A stretch of DNA of 64,000 nt from positions 59,897 to 123,896 of the forward strand of contig PYST01000084.1 in the NCBI GenBank assembly GCA_003049485.1, written 5' to 3'. The position numbers were made by a program, and so were the translations under genes. This DNA is from Ophioceras dolichostomum (taxonomy: Eukaryota > Ascomycota > Sordariomycetes > Magnaporthales > Ophioceraceae). Of this stretch, positions 42,960 to 55,126 are shown piece after piece (position 1 is the stretch's first letter; the number at the start of each line of letters is the position of its first letter). Under the pieces are notes generated by a model. That model saw only the letters and a program-made list of their open reading frames with translations, had not been told where the DNA came from and did no database searches.

Positions 42960-45900
42960 ATGACCTTCTCATGGGACACTCACAAAGATGAGATCATCAG
43001 GCTGTACCGTACTCGGCCTCTTCACCAAGTGCGGCAGATCATGAAGGATAATTACGGCTTCATCGCATCGTCAGTTGTCCAGTGTCTCGACTTACGCCTA
43101 CGTCTTTTCCTCCGGCCTTTTGCCCTCAGCCTTACCTCCATCCCTCACCTATGCCTCTTCACATAGGTGGGAAGCGGGCGACGCATTCTGCTTTAGCTGC
43201 CCCTTTCTATACTCCCGCCTATGTCTTCTCCCTGTCTCCGTCTCCGTCTCCCTCCCTACCTCCATCCTTGCCTCCAGCTCTACCTTTTGGCTATGTCCAG
43301 TATTGACATCCCAGCACGTGTTGACAGGATCCGAGCATATCGATCCCGCCTCATGAAGTGGGAACAAGCCAAGTACAAGAAGTCCGCGAACCGGCGTAAA
43401 TCCGAGTCCGATGCCATCCCGGCCCAGCTCGAGACCTCGGCGGGAGCAGACTCTACTCACCTTCCGACACATACGCCATCAGCCTCCCCTGCCTCCGCTC
43501 CCAGCGCCTTCGGTACTCCTCACCCGACGACATACACGGCCTCTCCGGAGATGGGGCCCGCACAGGGGTGAGGAAGACGCCAAATCGACCCCGAATGCTC
43601 ACGTAAAACAACGTGTCCACTCTAGAGCAGCAGGATCCTTGCGCTGACTTTGGCATATGACCGATCTACTCCCAGGTACACGTTCCCGATCCGCAGTCAC
43701 GACCAGTACCAGCACCAGCACCAGCAACAGCATCAGACCGTGGCGCACGTCGATTACCACAGCACGATTCTGGCAGGCACCCTATACCAAACCCACATGG
43801 AGATCGGGCAGCATTGTCGCGACTACGAGGATGGCGCGAGTACCCACGCGCTTGACAGCACGCCACCGCTCGACCCGGCGCTCCACACTGACCAAGACGC
43901 AACTGCGCGGCTCTTCGCAGCAATTCGTGGGCGCAATGCCCAAATCTGGGCGATTCTGAGCAACAACCCGGACGCCATCAACGGCAGGGACCGCGAGAAT
44001 CAGCTTTCGACACTACACGTCGCCGCAACTGTCGTCGCGAACCCCACGGTCAGCCACGATGGCATAGACACCATGGTTCGGCGACTCCTCGATTGCGGCG
44101 GCAACGCCAGGGCCGAGGATGTGCATGGTGATTCGCCGTTGCAGTTTCTGTTCAAGGTCGGAGCTGGCGTAGATACTGGCTTTGCCTGGTGGCAATACCC
44201 AGAACGGTTGGCCGCGGGCCTGAAGCTCCTCGAGCACTCGGACGTCGACCACCTCAACGAATCGGGACAGTCCATCCTTACCCTCGCCCTGACTCAGCTG
44301 CATACTCCTGCGGATGCCCAACTCCTCTGGCTGCTTCATGAGGTCCTGATGTCGGAGCCAAACATTGGAGTCCCCATGCCCGCAACCACTTCCTCCCCTT
44401 CTCCAACCCATTCAGGCGTCAGCTACTCCGCCACCCTTCTTCCCTTCAACAAGTTCCTGTCCGTTCTCTTCAATGGCGGCCATGGCCATAGCAGCGAACA
44501 CGACAACATGACAGCAGAGGCCTGGCAGATCAGCGGTGACATTCTTTGCCAATTTCTTCACCTACGCGCCGATGCGAACGCCGTCGTCCACGGGAGCTAT
44601 CTTCTGAACTACCTTCTGGAGCACGCTGAAACCGCTGAGACGTTCGGCAACCTGTGGGGGTTTGCATCACAGCTCATCGACCGCGCTGACCCTTGGTTAA
44701 AAGGCTCCGACGGCCTGAACGCGCTGCACCACGCTATCGGCTCAGGACCTGCCGCTGCCATAGCGAGGGACCATGCGGCTGGTGCGAGTTATGACAACAG
44801 ATCTCAGCTCAAATGCCAGCGTTGGGCCATCTCGCGGCTAGTCGAGCGCTCGGGAGAAACAATCGCTAATGTCAGACCTTCTACGTCCTCTTCCCCCTCT
44901 CCGCTGGACGACCCAACACCGTCCTCCGGTGAGACGACACTGGAGCTCTACGTCCGGCTGTGGGCCGACGATAGCGACTTTCTTTCCACCAGCATGAAGT
45001 TCGTCCAGTTTGGCGCCGCCTTGCCCCTCGGCAACGGCTTCCGCACGCAGTTCCCAAGCCTCGCCCACTTCGACTTCCATGGGCCAAGCCTACCCGAGCG
45101 CGACCAGGACAGCTGCCCCCTTTGGGTCGCCATCTGGCTGTCGGCCTGCCGGCAGACCTATTGGGACGCCGTCACGACCCGTACGTACCACCAAATCATC
45201 ACATGCGTCTTCCTCCACGCTGTTGTGGCTGTTGGATTTGCATCTACATATATTTGGTTCACACTGCTTGGTTGCTGTTTGGGACCCCTGCCCAGCCCAT
45301 ACACACTCTTTCCTTCACTCCATCCTGCCGAAACGTGTAACATTAAGTATCACCCATTCCCTCCCCCCTCATTACTGGTTACTCAATGAGCGAATGTGTT
45401 AACGGCGAGGGGCTCTACCCCTCCGTCGGGAGATCAATATTTCCCCCACTGTTTGGTTTACTCACCCCCTGAAACATCGCTTGCTCTGGTGGATACATTC
45501 ATACATATATTCTTTATCCGCTTGCTTCTTCTGCCGTCGGTCTGCCTCGCTCTCTCTCCCTCTTTCCTAGCCGTCTCCACTTCCCCCTCCCTACAACACC
45601 ACCGCCCTTGACAGATCTGCATCCAGAAGAGTAGTAGAGCCGAGGGAAGCATGGAAGAACGAAAAGAGACACAGCCACACGCGGACGAGATGACGAGACA
45701 CAGCCAGTCTAACCAAGAAGCCCACAGATCTTGAGGTACTCAAACAATTCGTCCCCGAGCCCCCGATCCCAGACTTCCACACAACGGCGCTCAAGCTCCA
45801 GTGGGACAGGATCAACGCTCTCCAGTACCAGCAGCAGCAGCAGCAGCAGACTCGCCCCGGATACCATGGCCACGGCCATAACGATAACCACGGAGCCCAA

Positions 45901-46131
45901 GGCCAGAACGGCCATCAGGATCACTACAGTCACCACGCAAGCCACGCAAGCCACGCAAGCCACGGCAGCAGCAGCCACCAGCATCGCGGACGCCAGCCCC
46001 GCTATCAGTTTTACAACAACAACGGTCTGTCGCACTACCAGACACAGCAGCAACAGCACAACAGCAGCAGCAGCTACATGCATCACCAGCCCGCACACCT
46101 GCCACCGATACTATTTCCCACGAGGATCTAG
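42960..46131 (+). CDS. Clr5-domain protein with ankyrin-like region
   Basis: Modelled exons 42960-43069, 43328-43567, 43676-45180 and 45728-46131 (phases 2, 2, 1) give 752 residues. The N-terminal Clr5 domain is rebuilt by splicing: SWDTHKDEIIRLYRTRPLHQVRQIM...YGFIAS joined to IRAYRSRLMKWEQAKYKK. A Gln/His-rich linker follows, then an ankyrin-like region (GRDRENQLSTLHVAA, LLDCGGNARAEDVHGDSPLQFL, LEHSDVDHLNESGQSILTLAL, DGLNALHHAI). The last exon encodes LEVLKQFVPEPPIPDFHTTALKLQWDRI and a Gln/His/Ser tail with HAS triplets. Clr5 in fission yeast acts in silencing, but most filamentous-fungal members are uncharacterised. The 547-nt last intron is long and could hide a small exon. If unspliced, the protein ends near 45389. 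Confidence 0.75.
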
Positions 46132-47586
46132 CGTGATATATCGACAGTGGCTGCTTCTCATTCGCCATTCGCATCTCCTTTTTGTTCTTCTATCGCCTTT
46201 CCATAGTTCCATTTCCCTCCCATCTTCCTATATCCTCGGCGCTTTCTATTGTTTCTTTCCTTTGGCTCCTTTATATGACCACCTAGCCCTCCTATATATC
46301 CTTTTCCTTCGTTCCTTTCCTCGTTGACCCTCTTTACTACCAGGCACTCCTTACCTTTCTTCAGCCTTTCTCGGCACCGCTGCCCTTTTTTTTTTTGCCC
46401 CCTTTATTCTTTGCAACTCCGCGTATCACCACCAACCAGCACACACTTTCACACATATTTTCTTTTGTCTTGCGCACTGCTCTCCTCCAGAAACCGTTTA
46501 ATCTCATTTCATTTCATATTCTCCTACATATCTATATATGTGTCTTCCTACTTTTGTTTTCATCTCCTCATTTGGTAACCATGGGGATCGTTGCGACTTC
46601 TGACTTTTGCGATTTTTAACTTCAAGCTCATAAGCCTTTTCTTTCTTTGTTACTCGTTTGGGACCGTCTCACTACAGCCCTTTTACTTACACGACGCCCT
46701 TTATTTATTTATTTATTTGCCTTTTTCTTCTTCTTTTCTTCTTTTTTTCCTTTCTACGACTGATTATATTTTAGCTGATATTCCGTCCTTGTAAGCCTTG
46801 TCTCTATCCCTTGTTTCTTTTCTTCTTCGCCCCTACAAAATCTTTCGCGAGTTATGACTGGGAGCGGCAGGTTTAGGACACAGGGGGACCAACCGAGAGC
46901 GGCGATGCTAGGTTGGTGTCGAGGGCTTGGTCAGGAGGCGCTGGTGGTCCTAACCTCTGTTCTCTCTATTCTGGGTATGAAACGGCTGGCCGCGCTGCCA
47001 ACGGTGGGACGCGCTCACGACATGCCCGGACATGATGATGATAACGATCTCACTTTTTCCTATTCTCGACGAATATCTTTCTTGCGTTTTCTCTTGATTT
47101 TTTTCTTGCCCAGGGAGGGGACATCTTAATTGGGACAACCCAATAACAACAACAGAAAGCGGAGACAGATAGTCGTGTAGGTCGACGCAAGCAACAACAG
47201 CTCTTGTTTTATCTTGTCTCATTCAAATCGGTAGGAGGGGACGTTTGTTATCAACAGAAGACAAAGATATCATGAAATGAAACACATTGATCAAGGGACT
47301 TCAGGAGCCCGGAGAACATGACCCGTGACTTGTACGAATCTGCGCTTGCAAATTCCTTTGACCTCGACATAGTTGTGAGATTGGCCGTGTGTGTTAGAAA
47401 CAAATCATTACACAGGGTATAATGGGAGTTTTACAGATCATACAGTGGCCTTCTAGAAGGAGATTTAGGAGATACTCCATCTTCCAGCTAGCCCATCGCC
47501 CGCCTCCGCGAACCATGACCCTCCTCCTCTTCCTCCTATCCAGCCACATCAACCCTCCCAAGACACCACCTCTTAACATCCATCGC
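46132..47586. other. Convergent intergenic region, Clr5-ankyrin gene / COQ3
   Basis: Strongly T/C-rich from 46150 to 46850 on the plus strand, with a TTTA run at 46704-46720; probably the Clr5 gene 3'UTR. No supported gene. Confidence 0.55.
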
Positions 47587-48660
47587 CTACCAAGACTCAA
47601 GGCTCTTCCTCACACCAAAGAAGTAATTCCCAACCTTCTCACTCCCGGGGACCTCCTTCCACCCCAGACCCGGGACGTAAACCACCCCGACGATCCGCGG
47701 CTGCTCCCAACCGCCAGACACGGCCGCTCCTCCCCGTCGGGAGTCGAACCACCCGCTCAGCTCGTCCGGGTCGACGTACTTGCGCCAGTCGTGCGTGCCG
47801 CGCGGCACGATGCCCAGCACGTCCTCGGCCGCCACGACGGTCGTCGCCCACGACACCCACGACCGCGCGATCGTGCTCATGACCAGCCAGCCACCCGGCC
47901 GGACCAGCGAGCCGCACCGCTCCAGGAAGGCGGAGGGCTGCTCGACGTGCTCTAGGACCTCGAAGGCCGTCACGACGTCGAAGCGATGGCGGCCATGGTC
48001 ATTTTGGTTTTCTTTTCCGTATGCTGCTGCTTCACTGGTGGCAGAGTTAAGCTCAGCAGCCAGCGCCTCGACGGACGAGTGCAGGTACGTCAGCTTCGAC
48101 TGGATGGCCTGCGGCTCGCGGCGGAGGTGCGCGCGCGCGACTGCCAGCACGGAGGCGGACGCGTCGAGGGCCGTGACGGATCCGACGGCGGGGAGGCGCG
48201 CGGCGGACTCGGCGAAGATGCCGCCGCCGCAGCCTACGTCGAGGTAGCGCAGCAGTGGGCTTGATGATGTCTTCTCCGCAGAAGAGGAGGAAACGGAGGA
48301 GACGGATGCGCGGCAGTCCCGGATGAAGTCGTGCCGGAGCGGGTTCATCAGGTGGAGCAGCCGCGAGGGGCCGTGGGGGTCCCACCATGTTGATGCCAGG
48401 GCGTCGAAGTGGGAGATCTCGTCTTGGTTGACGGTTGTGAATCCTGGTTGGTCGGTGCTGCTGTTGTGGTTGCTGCTGCTGCTGCTGCTGCTGGTTTGGG
48501 ACGAGCTTTGGATAGTTCTACGATGGGGATAGGCGGTGGCCATGACAGGGGCAAAGCAGCGGCGGCGGGCAGCACCGGTGTGTGGACCAGACAGTGGGAG
48601 AGCCCGGGCGGCATGGCGGAGGGCCGCCGACGCCGGCCGGGCTGCGGTCGAAGAGTGCAT
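47587..48660 (-). CDS. COQ3: Coq3, mitochondrial ubiquinone-biosynthesis O-methyltransferase
   Basis: A single exon gives 357 residues from ATG 48660. The N-terminus is Ala/Arg/Ser-rich without acidic residues for about 50 positions, typical of a matrix-targeting sequence. The conserved start of the enzyme is TTVNQDEISHFDALASTWWDPHGPSRLLHLMNPLRHDFI. SAM motif I is LRYLDVGCGGGIFAESAARLP (near residue 138). Post-I and later motifs are SVTALDAS, FDVVTAFEVLEHVEQP, LVRPGGWLVMSTIARS and GTHDWRKYVDPDELSGWF. Coq3 performs both O-methylations of the ubiquinone head group with S-adenosylmethionine at the inner membrane. Serine runs (poly-TCx) in the presequence and after the RASVSS segment are insertions. 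Met40 is an alternative start that would shorten the presequence. Confidence 0.95.
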   Translation of the reverse strand: MHSSTAARPASAALRHAARALPLSGPHTGAARRRCFAPVMATAYPHRRTIQSSSQTSSSSSSSNHNSSTDQPGFTTVNQDEISHFDALASTWWDPHGPSRLLHLMNPLRHDFIRDCRASVSSVSSSSAEKTSSSPLLRYLDVGCGGGIFAESAARLPAVGSVTALDASASVLAVARAHLRREPQAIQSKLTYLHSSVEALAAELNSATSEAAAYGKENQNDHGRHRFDVVTAFEVLEHVEQPSAFLERCGSLVRPGGWLVMSTIARSWVSWATTVVAAEDVLGIVPRGTHDWRKYVDPDELSGWFDSRRGGAAVSGGWEQPRIVGVVYVPGLGWKEVPGSEKVGNYFFGVRKSLESW

Positions 48661-49003
48661 CTTCTCTCACGGTGAGGCCACGCTCACGTGCTTTGCGACC
48701 CAGAAACTCGCTGCGATAGGGAACCTGTGTCCGAAAGGTGCCTCAGGGAATCCCGGCTTGATTGCTTTACTCAATTGGCCTTGAGGAGTCTGCATGCTGC
48801 GGGGCGAGCGTGTTTGTACGGCGTATTCCTCCTCACTCCGATTAGGCCGGACGTGGATGAGGTGAACGGAATTGGTTGCGTCGAGTTGGTGCGAAACACC
48901 CGGAAATTTTAGCGGGTCGTGGCATTACGGAGCCCGGCCAGCGGGGTCCGGGCCAGGGTCTGTATGAATGGACTCAAAAGTCATGTCCACGCCTCATTCT
49001 ACC
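48661..49003. other. Short intergenic region, COQ3 promoter / 5S rRNA
   Basis: 343 bp with the COQ3 promoter. An E-box CACGTG lies at about 48687-48692. I see no obvious TATA box for the 5S gene. Confidence 0.5.
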
Positions 49004-49123
49004 ACATACGACCATACCCACTGGAATATACGGGATCCCGTCCGCTCTCCCCTAGTCAAACCAGTGAGGGCCGGACTAGTAGTTGGGTGGGTGACCACCA
49101 GCGAATCCCTGGTGTTGTATGTT
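49004..49123 (+). rRNA. 5S ribosomal RNA
   Basis: The 120-nt segment starts ACATACGACC and ends GTTGTATGTT. These ends form the closing helix I (about nine pairs, one G-U). Internal Pol III control regions are present: AGTAGTTGGG (A-box region, from about 49077) and GGTGACCACCAGCGAATCCC (C-box region). The sequence closely resembles the Neurospora crassa 5S type as I remember it. A T-run beginning at 49125 serves as terminator. A single isolated 5S gene outside the rDNA is the usual dispersed arrangement in filamentous ascomycetes. Confidence 0.93.
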
Positions 49124-49304
49124 CTTTTTTTTTTCTTCTTTTCTTCTTTTCTTTCTTTTCTTCCTTTTCTTCTTTTCTTTTTTTTCTTTCTTTTCTTCTT
49201 TCTTTCTTTTCTTCTTTTCTTTCTTTTCTTCTTTTCTTCTTTTCTTTCTTTTCTTCTTTTCTTTCTTTTCTTCTTTTCTTTCTTTTCTTCTTTTCTTCTT
49301 CTCT
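49122..49304 (+). repeat. 183-nt pure pyrimidine tract (TTTTCTTTC) after the 5S gene
   Basis: Every base is C or T over the whole span, built from irregular TTTTC/TTTC/TTC words. The first T-run is the Pol III terminator of the 5S gene. The rest is a long polypurine-polypyrimidine sequence able, in principle, to form triplex DNA. Confidence 0.9.
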
Positions 49305-52300
49305 ATCCCGTATCGTAGAGATACAGACGGGTTCAAGTGAATACCGACCAATCATTGCAGAGGAGCATCTATTACCCAGTAGATACATCGAGTTATTTAT
49401 ATGATTAGGCCTGTGTGGTAAGCTCCATTTCCGCGTGTACGGCGTAACCTGGGCCATCTACAACATGACGGCAAGATGGCAGCAGTCAAAGTAGGCCCGA
49501 GGCAGGGAATTAGATGAGTGTCTCACGTGCTGGCTGCCTCGGTGGTGGTAACCCTCTTCTCCACGAGGCCCATACACCGCAAGATGGAACTGCGTGGTGT
49601 TCACGATGGCGGCATGGGAGAACGGCCCGGGATGTCCTCAGGGGGACAGACGAATGCTAGCCCATGAGCTCAGGGAAAGGTGAACATCCGAGTGAGGAGA
49701 ATAGACTGGGAAAACGGGTGTGGCATCAATCCTGGGGTCGTTAGTATGGAACTTTCTTCGACATTGGTTTGCATTCCCTTCTTGTCGACCAATGATGATA
49801 TACAGTCCTCATCTAAACTGGCGTAGCGCCCACGCTGCCATGAACTCAACAGTGCTAACACATATCATATCGGGATGGGTTGTGACCACTACTGATTCCC
49901 GGAAGATCGTCGAGAAGCAAAACGTTCCCTCAAAGCCGGGTGCCCAGTAAAAACGGGTGCTAAGGTTTGATCTCTGCCAGGAGCGAAAACATCCACGTCG
50001 ATGGAAGGAGAACGACCGTGAACGCCGATATACGACGCCTCAAAGGGCGCCGTAATGCTGGCATGGGTTGACTAGGTACCTACCTCCCAAGGTAGGCACT
50101 GATGTGGAATAATGGAATGAAAAACGAGAGCAGGAAGCAGAAAAGAGACCACTGGCATTATCATCCATCGATGCCCCATCGCACGGCCTCTATGCAGCCG
50201 CCTGTCTGTCTTCCTACCTGACCTTCACCGGTCTGACACCGCCCGCGTCCTGCTTCTCAGCAGCGTCTCCGTCAGCGAAAGCGAAGCGGTGTCCGATATC
50301 GTTCTTCCACAAAGTCAATGTCGGTGTGACAGGGAGGCCTGACCTGGCTCAACCAAAGGTCCATTTGGAAACGTGGCCACCGTGACTGGGACGTTGAAGG
50401 CGGGTTGACAAGTTGACCATACCTGGACAAGGTCTGGCGCATGCGTGGCAACCTCGTCGTTGGCCAGCACATTGCCGGCGATAGGCTGTGTGGTTGAGGT
50501 TGGAGTGGAAGATCCTTTTTTACATAGGTCCGATTTTTTTTTTCTTTTTTTCTCAAGTGGTAGTTTTTATGCTCCACCCTTGACCGCCTTGGATTATGTA
50601 ACGCACAGGCTGATCGCATCTCGCCGCGCGAGATCGGATCAGGACACACAATCTCTTCCATTTTATTTTTGGGGAAAACAAGCAACCCGACTCCTGTTTC
50701 CTTGCTCGTCCTTCCGGATTTTTTTTTCTTTGGTTGAGTTTAGTATTATCATTTGCCAATGTCGAAGCGACGTGTGCCGCAGACGTGTCCAAGTGCTCTG
50801 ATTTTGAATCGAGTCACCCACTCCCTTGTTATGACATCTTCATGCATCAGGACAAGCTACTCCGTAGTAACCTCGCAGGGTTGTGCGCCGAGTTCCGCAG
50901 CGCCGCCTGTGGCCGCCGAGGTGGAAAATCCGAGGTACATACCTTATTAAAGAACTCGCCTATCCGGGTACGCATATCTTTCTCTTGCAGGTCTTGCATA
51001 GTGTCCTGCGCCAACGATGGCGACACTGTGCTTCGGAAGCCTTCCGCGGCCTTACGTACTCACCGGTCGATTCAAGACTACCTGTTCAGTTCCGATAGGA
51101 GGCTTTCCTTTCGGTGAAGCTGGTACCACCACTTAGCTGGCAGCTTTTTCAAAACTCTGATATCAAAAAGTGATTGCTTCATCAAGGGCAGACCTTGAGT
51201 CGTGTACCCGATCCTCAAATCTTCCGTCATCTTGATCATTTCCACCCGCCCGCCCGTGGCACGCTAGACGCTAGACCAATGGGGCAACCTTCTGGAAGGT
51301 GGCATCCATCGTAGGGCAAGGGTTTCGACCATCCTCCAACACCATCAAGCCCGCCCACGACCCATCTTGAACAACGAGGCAATCGTATGTAAACGTCCCA
51401 AACTGTTTCTAGCCCTACCAAGTATCCGTCGGACTCGTCGGGCTCTGGTTGCGCAGAACTACCGATCATCAGGCTGGCCCGACTAGAGCCCTAGCTCGTT
51501 GGTTTGGTTCCTCGGCAGTGGCACGGGTCCCTTGCGGTGGTGTGCTGCGAGACATGCATACTACCACTGGGTCTGTTTATACCGTCTATTCCTGGAGAGT
51601 TCGAAAACACGCGAACGAGCCCAAGCGGCCCGGCGTCGTTAGGCCGAACCTGACCCCTTCTAGTCCGTCGGTTGGCTTATTGTTTCACCCATTTGGTATT
51701 GGGCCGGCGGGAACTTGGAACGCAGGTCAGACTGCATGTGCCACCTTTTTTTTTTTTTGTCGGAGAATCCCCAATTTCCACTCGATATCCTTTCCCACGG
51801 CTGTGTGGTCTCACAGGCACGTTAATGGCTGGCTAGGTGTTCCTGGCAAAGCCGCCAGGAGGCAATCTGCATATGGTCCCGGCTCGGCGGACCGGATTGC
51901 TCCTCTTTCATATTTTCCCCTCTTCTTGTTGCAATAGCGTCACTCCCCCTTCATCTGGTAATCCAAACCTGCATACAACCCAGGAGCTGCTGAGCGTTGA
52001 GAAGAGAGGATGACTCGCTACATGATGACGCGGGCAGATGGCCTCCATTTATAGCCCAGAACACTTTATGTTCCTCAAATTCAAAAACCCTTACCCCCTC
52101 AAAGCACTCTCTGAACATGGTTCCTTGGGCGTCAAGCTACGCCGCTGCTGTTTATTTTGCCGCGCGGGATTTCTGATTTAGGACTACCCGGCGACTGATT
52201 GGGCGGGAAGGAGGCCACAGTCGACCGCTTCCAAATACCAAGTCGGATTTCGGCTGGCCAGGAAAAGCAAGGCTCTGCAGGTGGACAGACTCAAACTCAG

Positions 52301-53496
52301 GCCAGCTGCAGCCACGCTGGCACGCAGTCAGTCCGCGCCCGGTTGTTCCTCGCTGGGCACATCCGATCTGCTTCGTTCTTGGCTTGGCCTTGTTCCTCTT
52401 CCTTCTTCCTTCCTCCCCCCTCTGTCCCTCAGTCCTTCCCCCCTCCCTCTCGCACTCTCCCACCCTCTTTCCACCCTCGCCCACTCTTCGCCTCCCACCC
52501 TGGTACCCCCGTGCTGATGCAGGCCTTCAAGCATCGTGGCCCAAGGCCACCAAGACCCGCGCCCAAAGCCACCGAGAGGAGGCCGGCCGCTACCGCACTT
52601 GTTTAGAGATCTTCAACTGCCGCAGGGGACCACCCCACTGACGCCACTGGGCGAGCGGCCTTGCTCCTCTCTCGGGCAGGTAATCAAACTCTCTCATACG
52701 CGCACACGCATCGCAAACATCCCACGTTTGCCTGCTCGGAACAAGTCTTTCCTTGATATGAGCTGGCCTGAAAATAAACTGTAGACAGACGGTAGGGAGT
52801 ACATGGAGTACACGGAGGACGGACATGGATAGCTCTAGCTCGTACCGTCCACCCACGCGCCCACGCGCTCCCTTGCCCCTTCTACCCGCCCCTTGTTTTG
52901 TTTCTGCGAATTATGTCATGCAGCGTGGCCGATCGAGTCCCGGGTCGGTGTTGCAATTTTGATGCCCGCCCTGCCGACTCCACCACCATTAGCTCACGGT
53001 CTCGGAGGAGCTGTAGGCAACGCTCGTGGCTTCTCCCTCTTTCTATTCTCCCTCTCCCTCTCTCCCTCTCCCTCTCCCTCTCTCCCTCTCTTCCTTTCGT
53101 TCCACTCACTCTATACTATTGAAAAATCTTATTTTCGCCTGCCTCTACCCCAGCTCCTTTTCTAGCATCCTCTGAGGTCAGCCGAAGTCCCAGCTGAACT
53201 CAAAACCACGAGACGAGACCGGGAAAGCCTTCCACTACTATTGATGCCCGACCGACCTTCTCATCAGTCCACCATGTTTTGTCGCACTGCCTCGCTCGTT
53301 CCTTTCATCAGTCCCCCTGGCCAGCTTTGTCTGTCGAAGTGAAGCGACCTTCTGGTATCTCTTAGTGATATCATACAAGCAACGCCTCCTTTCTTCCACT
53401 CTCTTTCCTCGCGTGCTTTGCTGCGTGAGCTCTTCCTCTCGTGTACCGTCGTCTCTTCATTCGGTTCCTCAGACAACAGAAGCCTTGTCTGGCACC
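49305..53496. other. 4.2 kb region without supported genes, 5S to chitinase
   Basis: Open frames such as 51449-51937 (162 codons) carry no recognisable domain and begin with non-ATG codons or lack codon structure. Elements: CTAGGTACCTACC with AAGGTAGG at 50072-50097, a GTGGCACGCTAGACGCTAG dyad-like word near 51258, and a C/T-only tract at 53046-53098. The right end is the chitinase promoter. Confidence 0.5.
53046..53098 (+). repeat. CTCCCT/CTCTCC pyrimidine microsatellite
   Basis: C/T-only stretch of imperfect CCCTCT units about 400 bp upstream of the chitinase gene. Confidence 0.85.
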
Positions 53497-55126
53497 ATGA
53501 GCTCCTCGATGTCGTCGTCGTCGTCGTCGTCGCGCAAGTCGCGCAAAGCCCGCAGTACCTCCAGCGTTATGTTCGCCAACGCAGTGTACTTCCCAAACCA
53601 CCACATCTACAGGGGAGACACTCCTGGTCAGCTTAACTATAACTGCATCAGCCATGTCTATTACGCATATGCGAATCTCTCGACCGACGGGAGTGTGCTT
53701 GTGAGTTGGAACGAGGCGATCATGGGTCCTCTTAAGGAAGAAAAAAAGGCAATATTGACACGAGGAAAAAAAGCTCGGCGACGAATGGGCGGATGCTCGC
53801 GCGCCGTGCGATGGTGTGCAGGGCGGGCTAGGCTCCTTGATGCATCTCAAGCAACAGCACCCGCATCTGCAGGTCGTCCTGACGATCGGAGGCGGTACCT
53901 CCAGCGAGATCTTCCCACATGTCGCCGCCACCGCTGGCCTTCGCGATAACTTCGCGAGGTCGGCCCTTGGGCTAGTTGAGGCCTCAGGGCTCGATGGAAT
54001 TGACGGTGTGTTACTGCCCCTCTCTCCTCAGCCTGCCCCCCTTTTCTCCCTTGGTCTCTCCTGTTTTTACCCCTCCCTGTTATGTTCTCTGCCCCTCCAT
54101 ACCACGCCCCATCGTTTTTGGCCCCGTTAGATCCCGCTTCCGAGATCCGACGTTGAAAAGGGCGATGGGACATGGGCTATAGAAGTAGTCGTGCGTGCTG
54201 TCGCTGGTCATGGGATGAGAGATGGGCCGGATGGGGACATGTTCAAACGATTTTCGTGAACGATTGGTGCTGATGCACGTCACCGCCTTGGAGTGGATTG
54301 GGAATATCCTTGCAGCCCGCAGCAGGGCGCGGACTTCTTGGCGCTCCTAGCCGCCGTCCGGCTCTACCTGCCAGAAGACCGCTTCCTGCTCACCGCCGCT
54401 CTGCCCGTGAGCTCTTCGGTCCTCCAGAACATCGACTTCCGGGTGGCCGCCGAGTACCTCGACTACGTCAACCTGAAGGCGTACGACCTCTTCGGGCCCT
54501 GGACCCACAAATGCGGGAACCACGGCCAGCTGTACGCCCGGGGGAAAGACGAGCAGTCCGGCTCCGCGGGCGTGCAGTACCTCATGTCGCGCCGCTTCCC
54601 CTCGAAGAAGATCCTGCTGGGCGTGCCCGTGTACGGGCGCAGCTTCCTGAACACCTCGGGGCCGGGCCACAAGTTCAAGGGCGTCGGGGGAGAGGACGGC
54701 GCGTTCGAGTACCGCGAGCTGCCGAGGAGGGGCACCAAGGAGATGGTCGACAAGGGGACCGTCGCTGCCCAGTGCGTTGGCGGCGACGGCGGGTTCGTCA
54801 CGTACGACAACCCGGACACGGTGAAGATGAAGGCGAACTTCTGCAAGCAGAAGGGACTAGGGGTAAGTTAGGACGAGGCTATGATTGCATCAGCACCAGC
54901 ACCAGCACCAGCACCGGCTCCCACGTGCCTACCTTCCCCTTTTCTCACCACCGCCACCACCACCACCTCCTCCTCCTCCTTTCTGGCGCATCACGAGTGC
55001 ACCGCTAACCAGAACGGATGGCTGATGACTCGAAAGGGCCTTTTCTACTTCCCGGGCCCGGCGGACGCTAGCGACAGCAAACGGAGTCTGATCGCGGCGG
55101 GATTCCGGACGCTTCACAGCTCATGA
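53497..55126 (+). CDS. GH18 chitinase without signal peptide
   Basis: Exons 53497-53700, 53774-54005, 54294-54862 and 55037-55126 (phases 0, 1, 0) give 364 residues. Splicing of intron 2 restores the catalytic motif DGIDVDWEYP with D142, D145, D147 and acid E149. Other GH18 blocks: ANAVYFPNHHIYRGDTPGQL, HVYYAYANL, VVLTIGGGTSS, DYVNLKAYDLFGPWT (substrate Tyr kept), ILLGVPVYGRSF, and C-terminal GLFYFPGPADASDSK. The enzyme cleaves beta-1,4 chitin links. The N-terminus is a TCG-coded serine run with RKSRKARSTSS, not a secretion signal, so an intracellular or unconventional location is likely. The last acceptor could instead be at 55010, adding nine residues. Intron 2 is long (288 nt). Confidence 0.88.

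Noticed and set aside
45181..45389. Read-through C-terminus of the Clr5-ankyrin gene as the main product
   Set aside because: The downstream exon continues in frame with conserved-looking sequence (LEVLKQFVPEPPIPDF), so splicing is favoured; kept only as an alternative in the findings.
51255..51340. tRNA-like words (GGTCTAGCG on the minus strand)
   Set aside because: No acceptor stem, D-arm or T-arm pairing could be drawn, and the B-box is absent.
51449..51937. 162-codon ORF in the long gene-free region
   Set aside because: No motif, includes a Phe run from a T tract, and no codon pattern like the verified genes.
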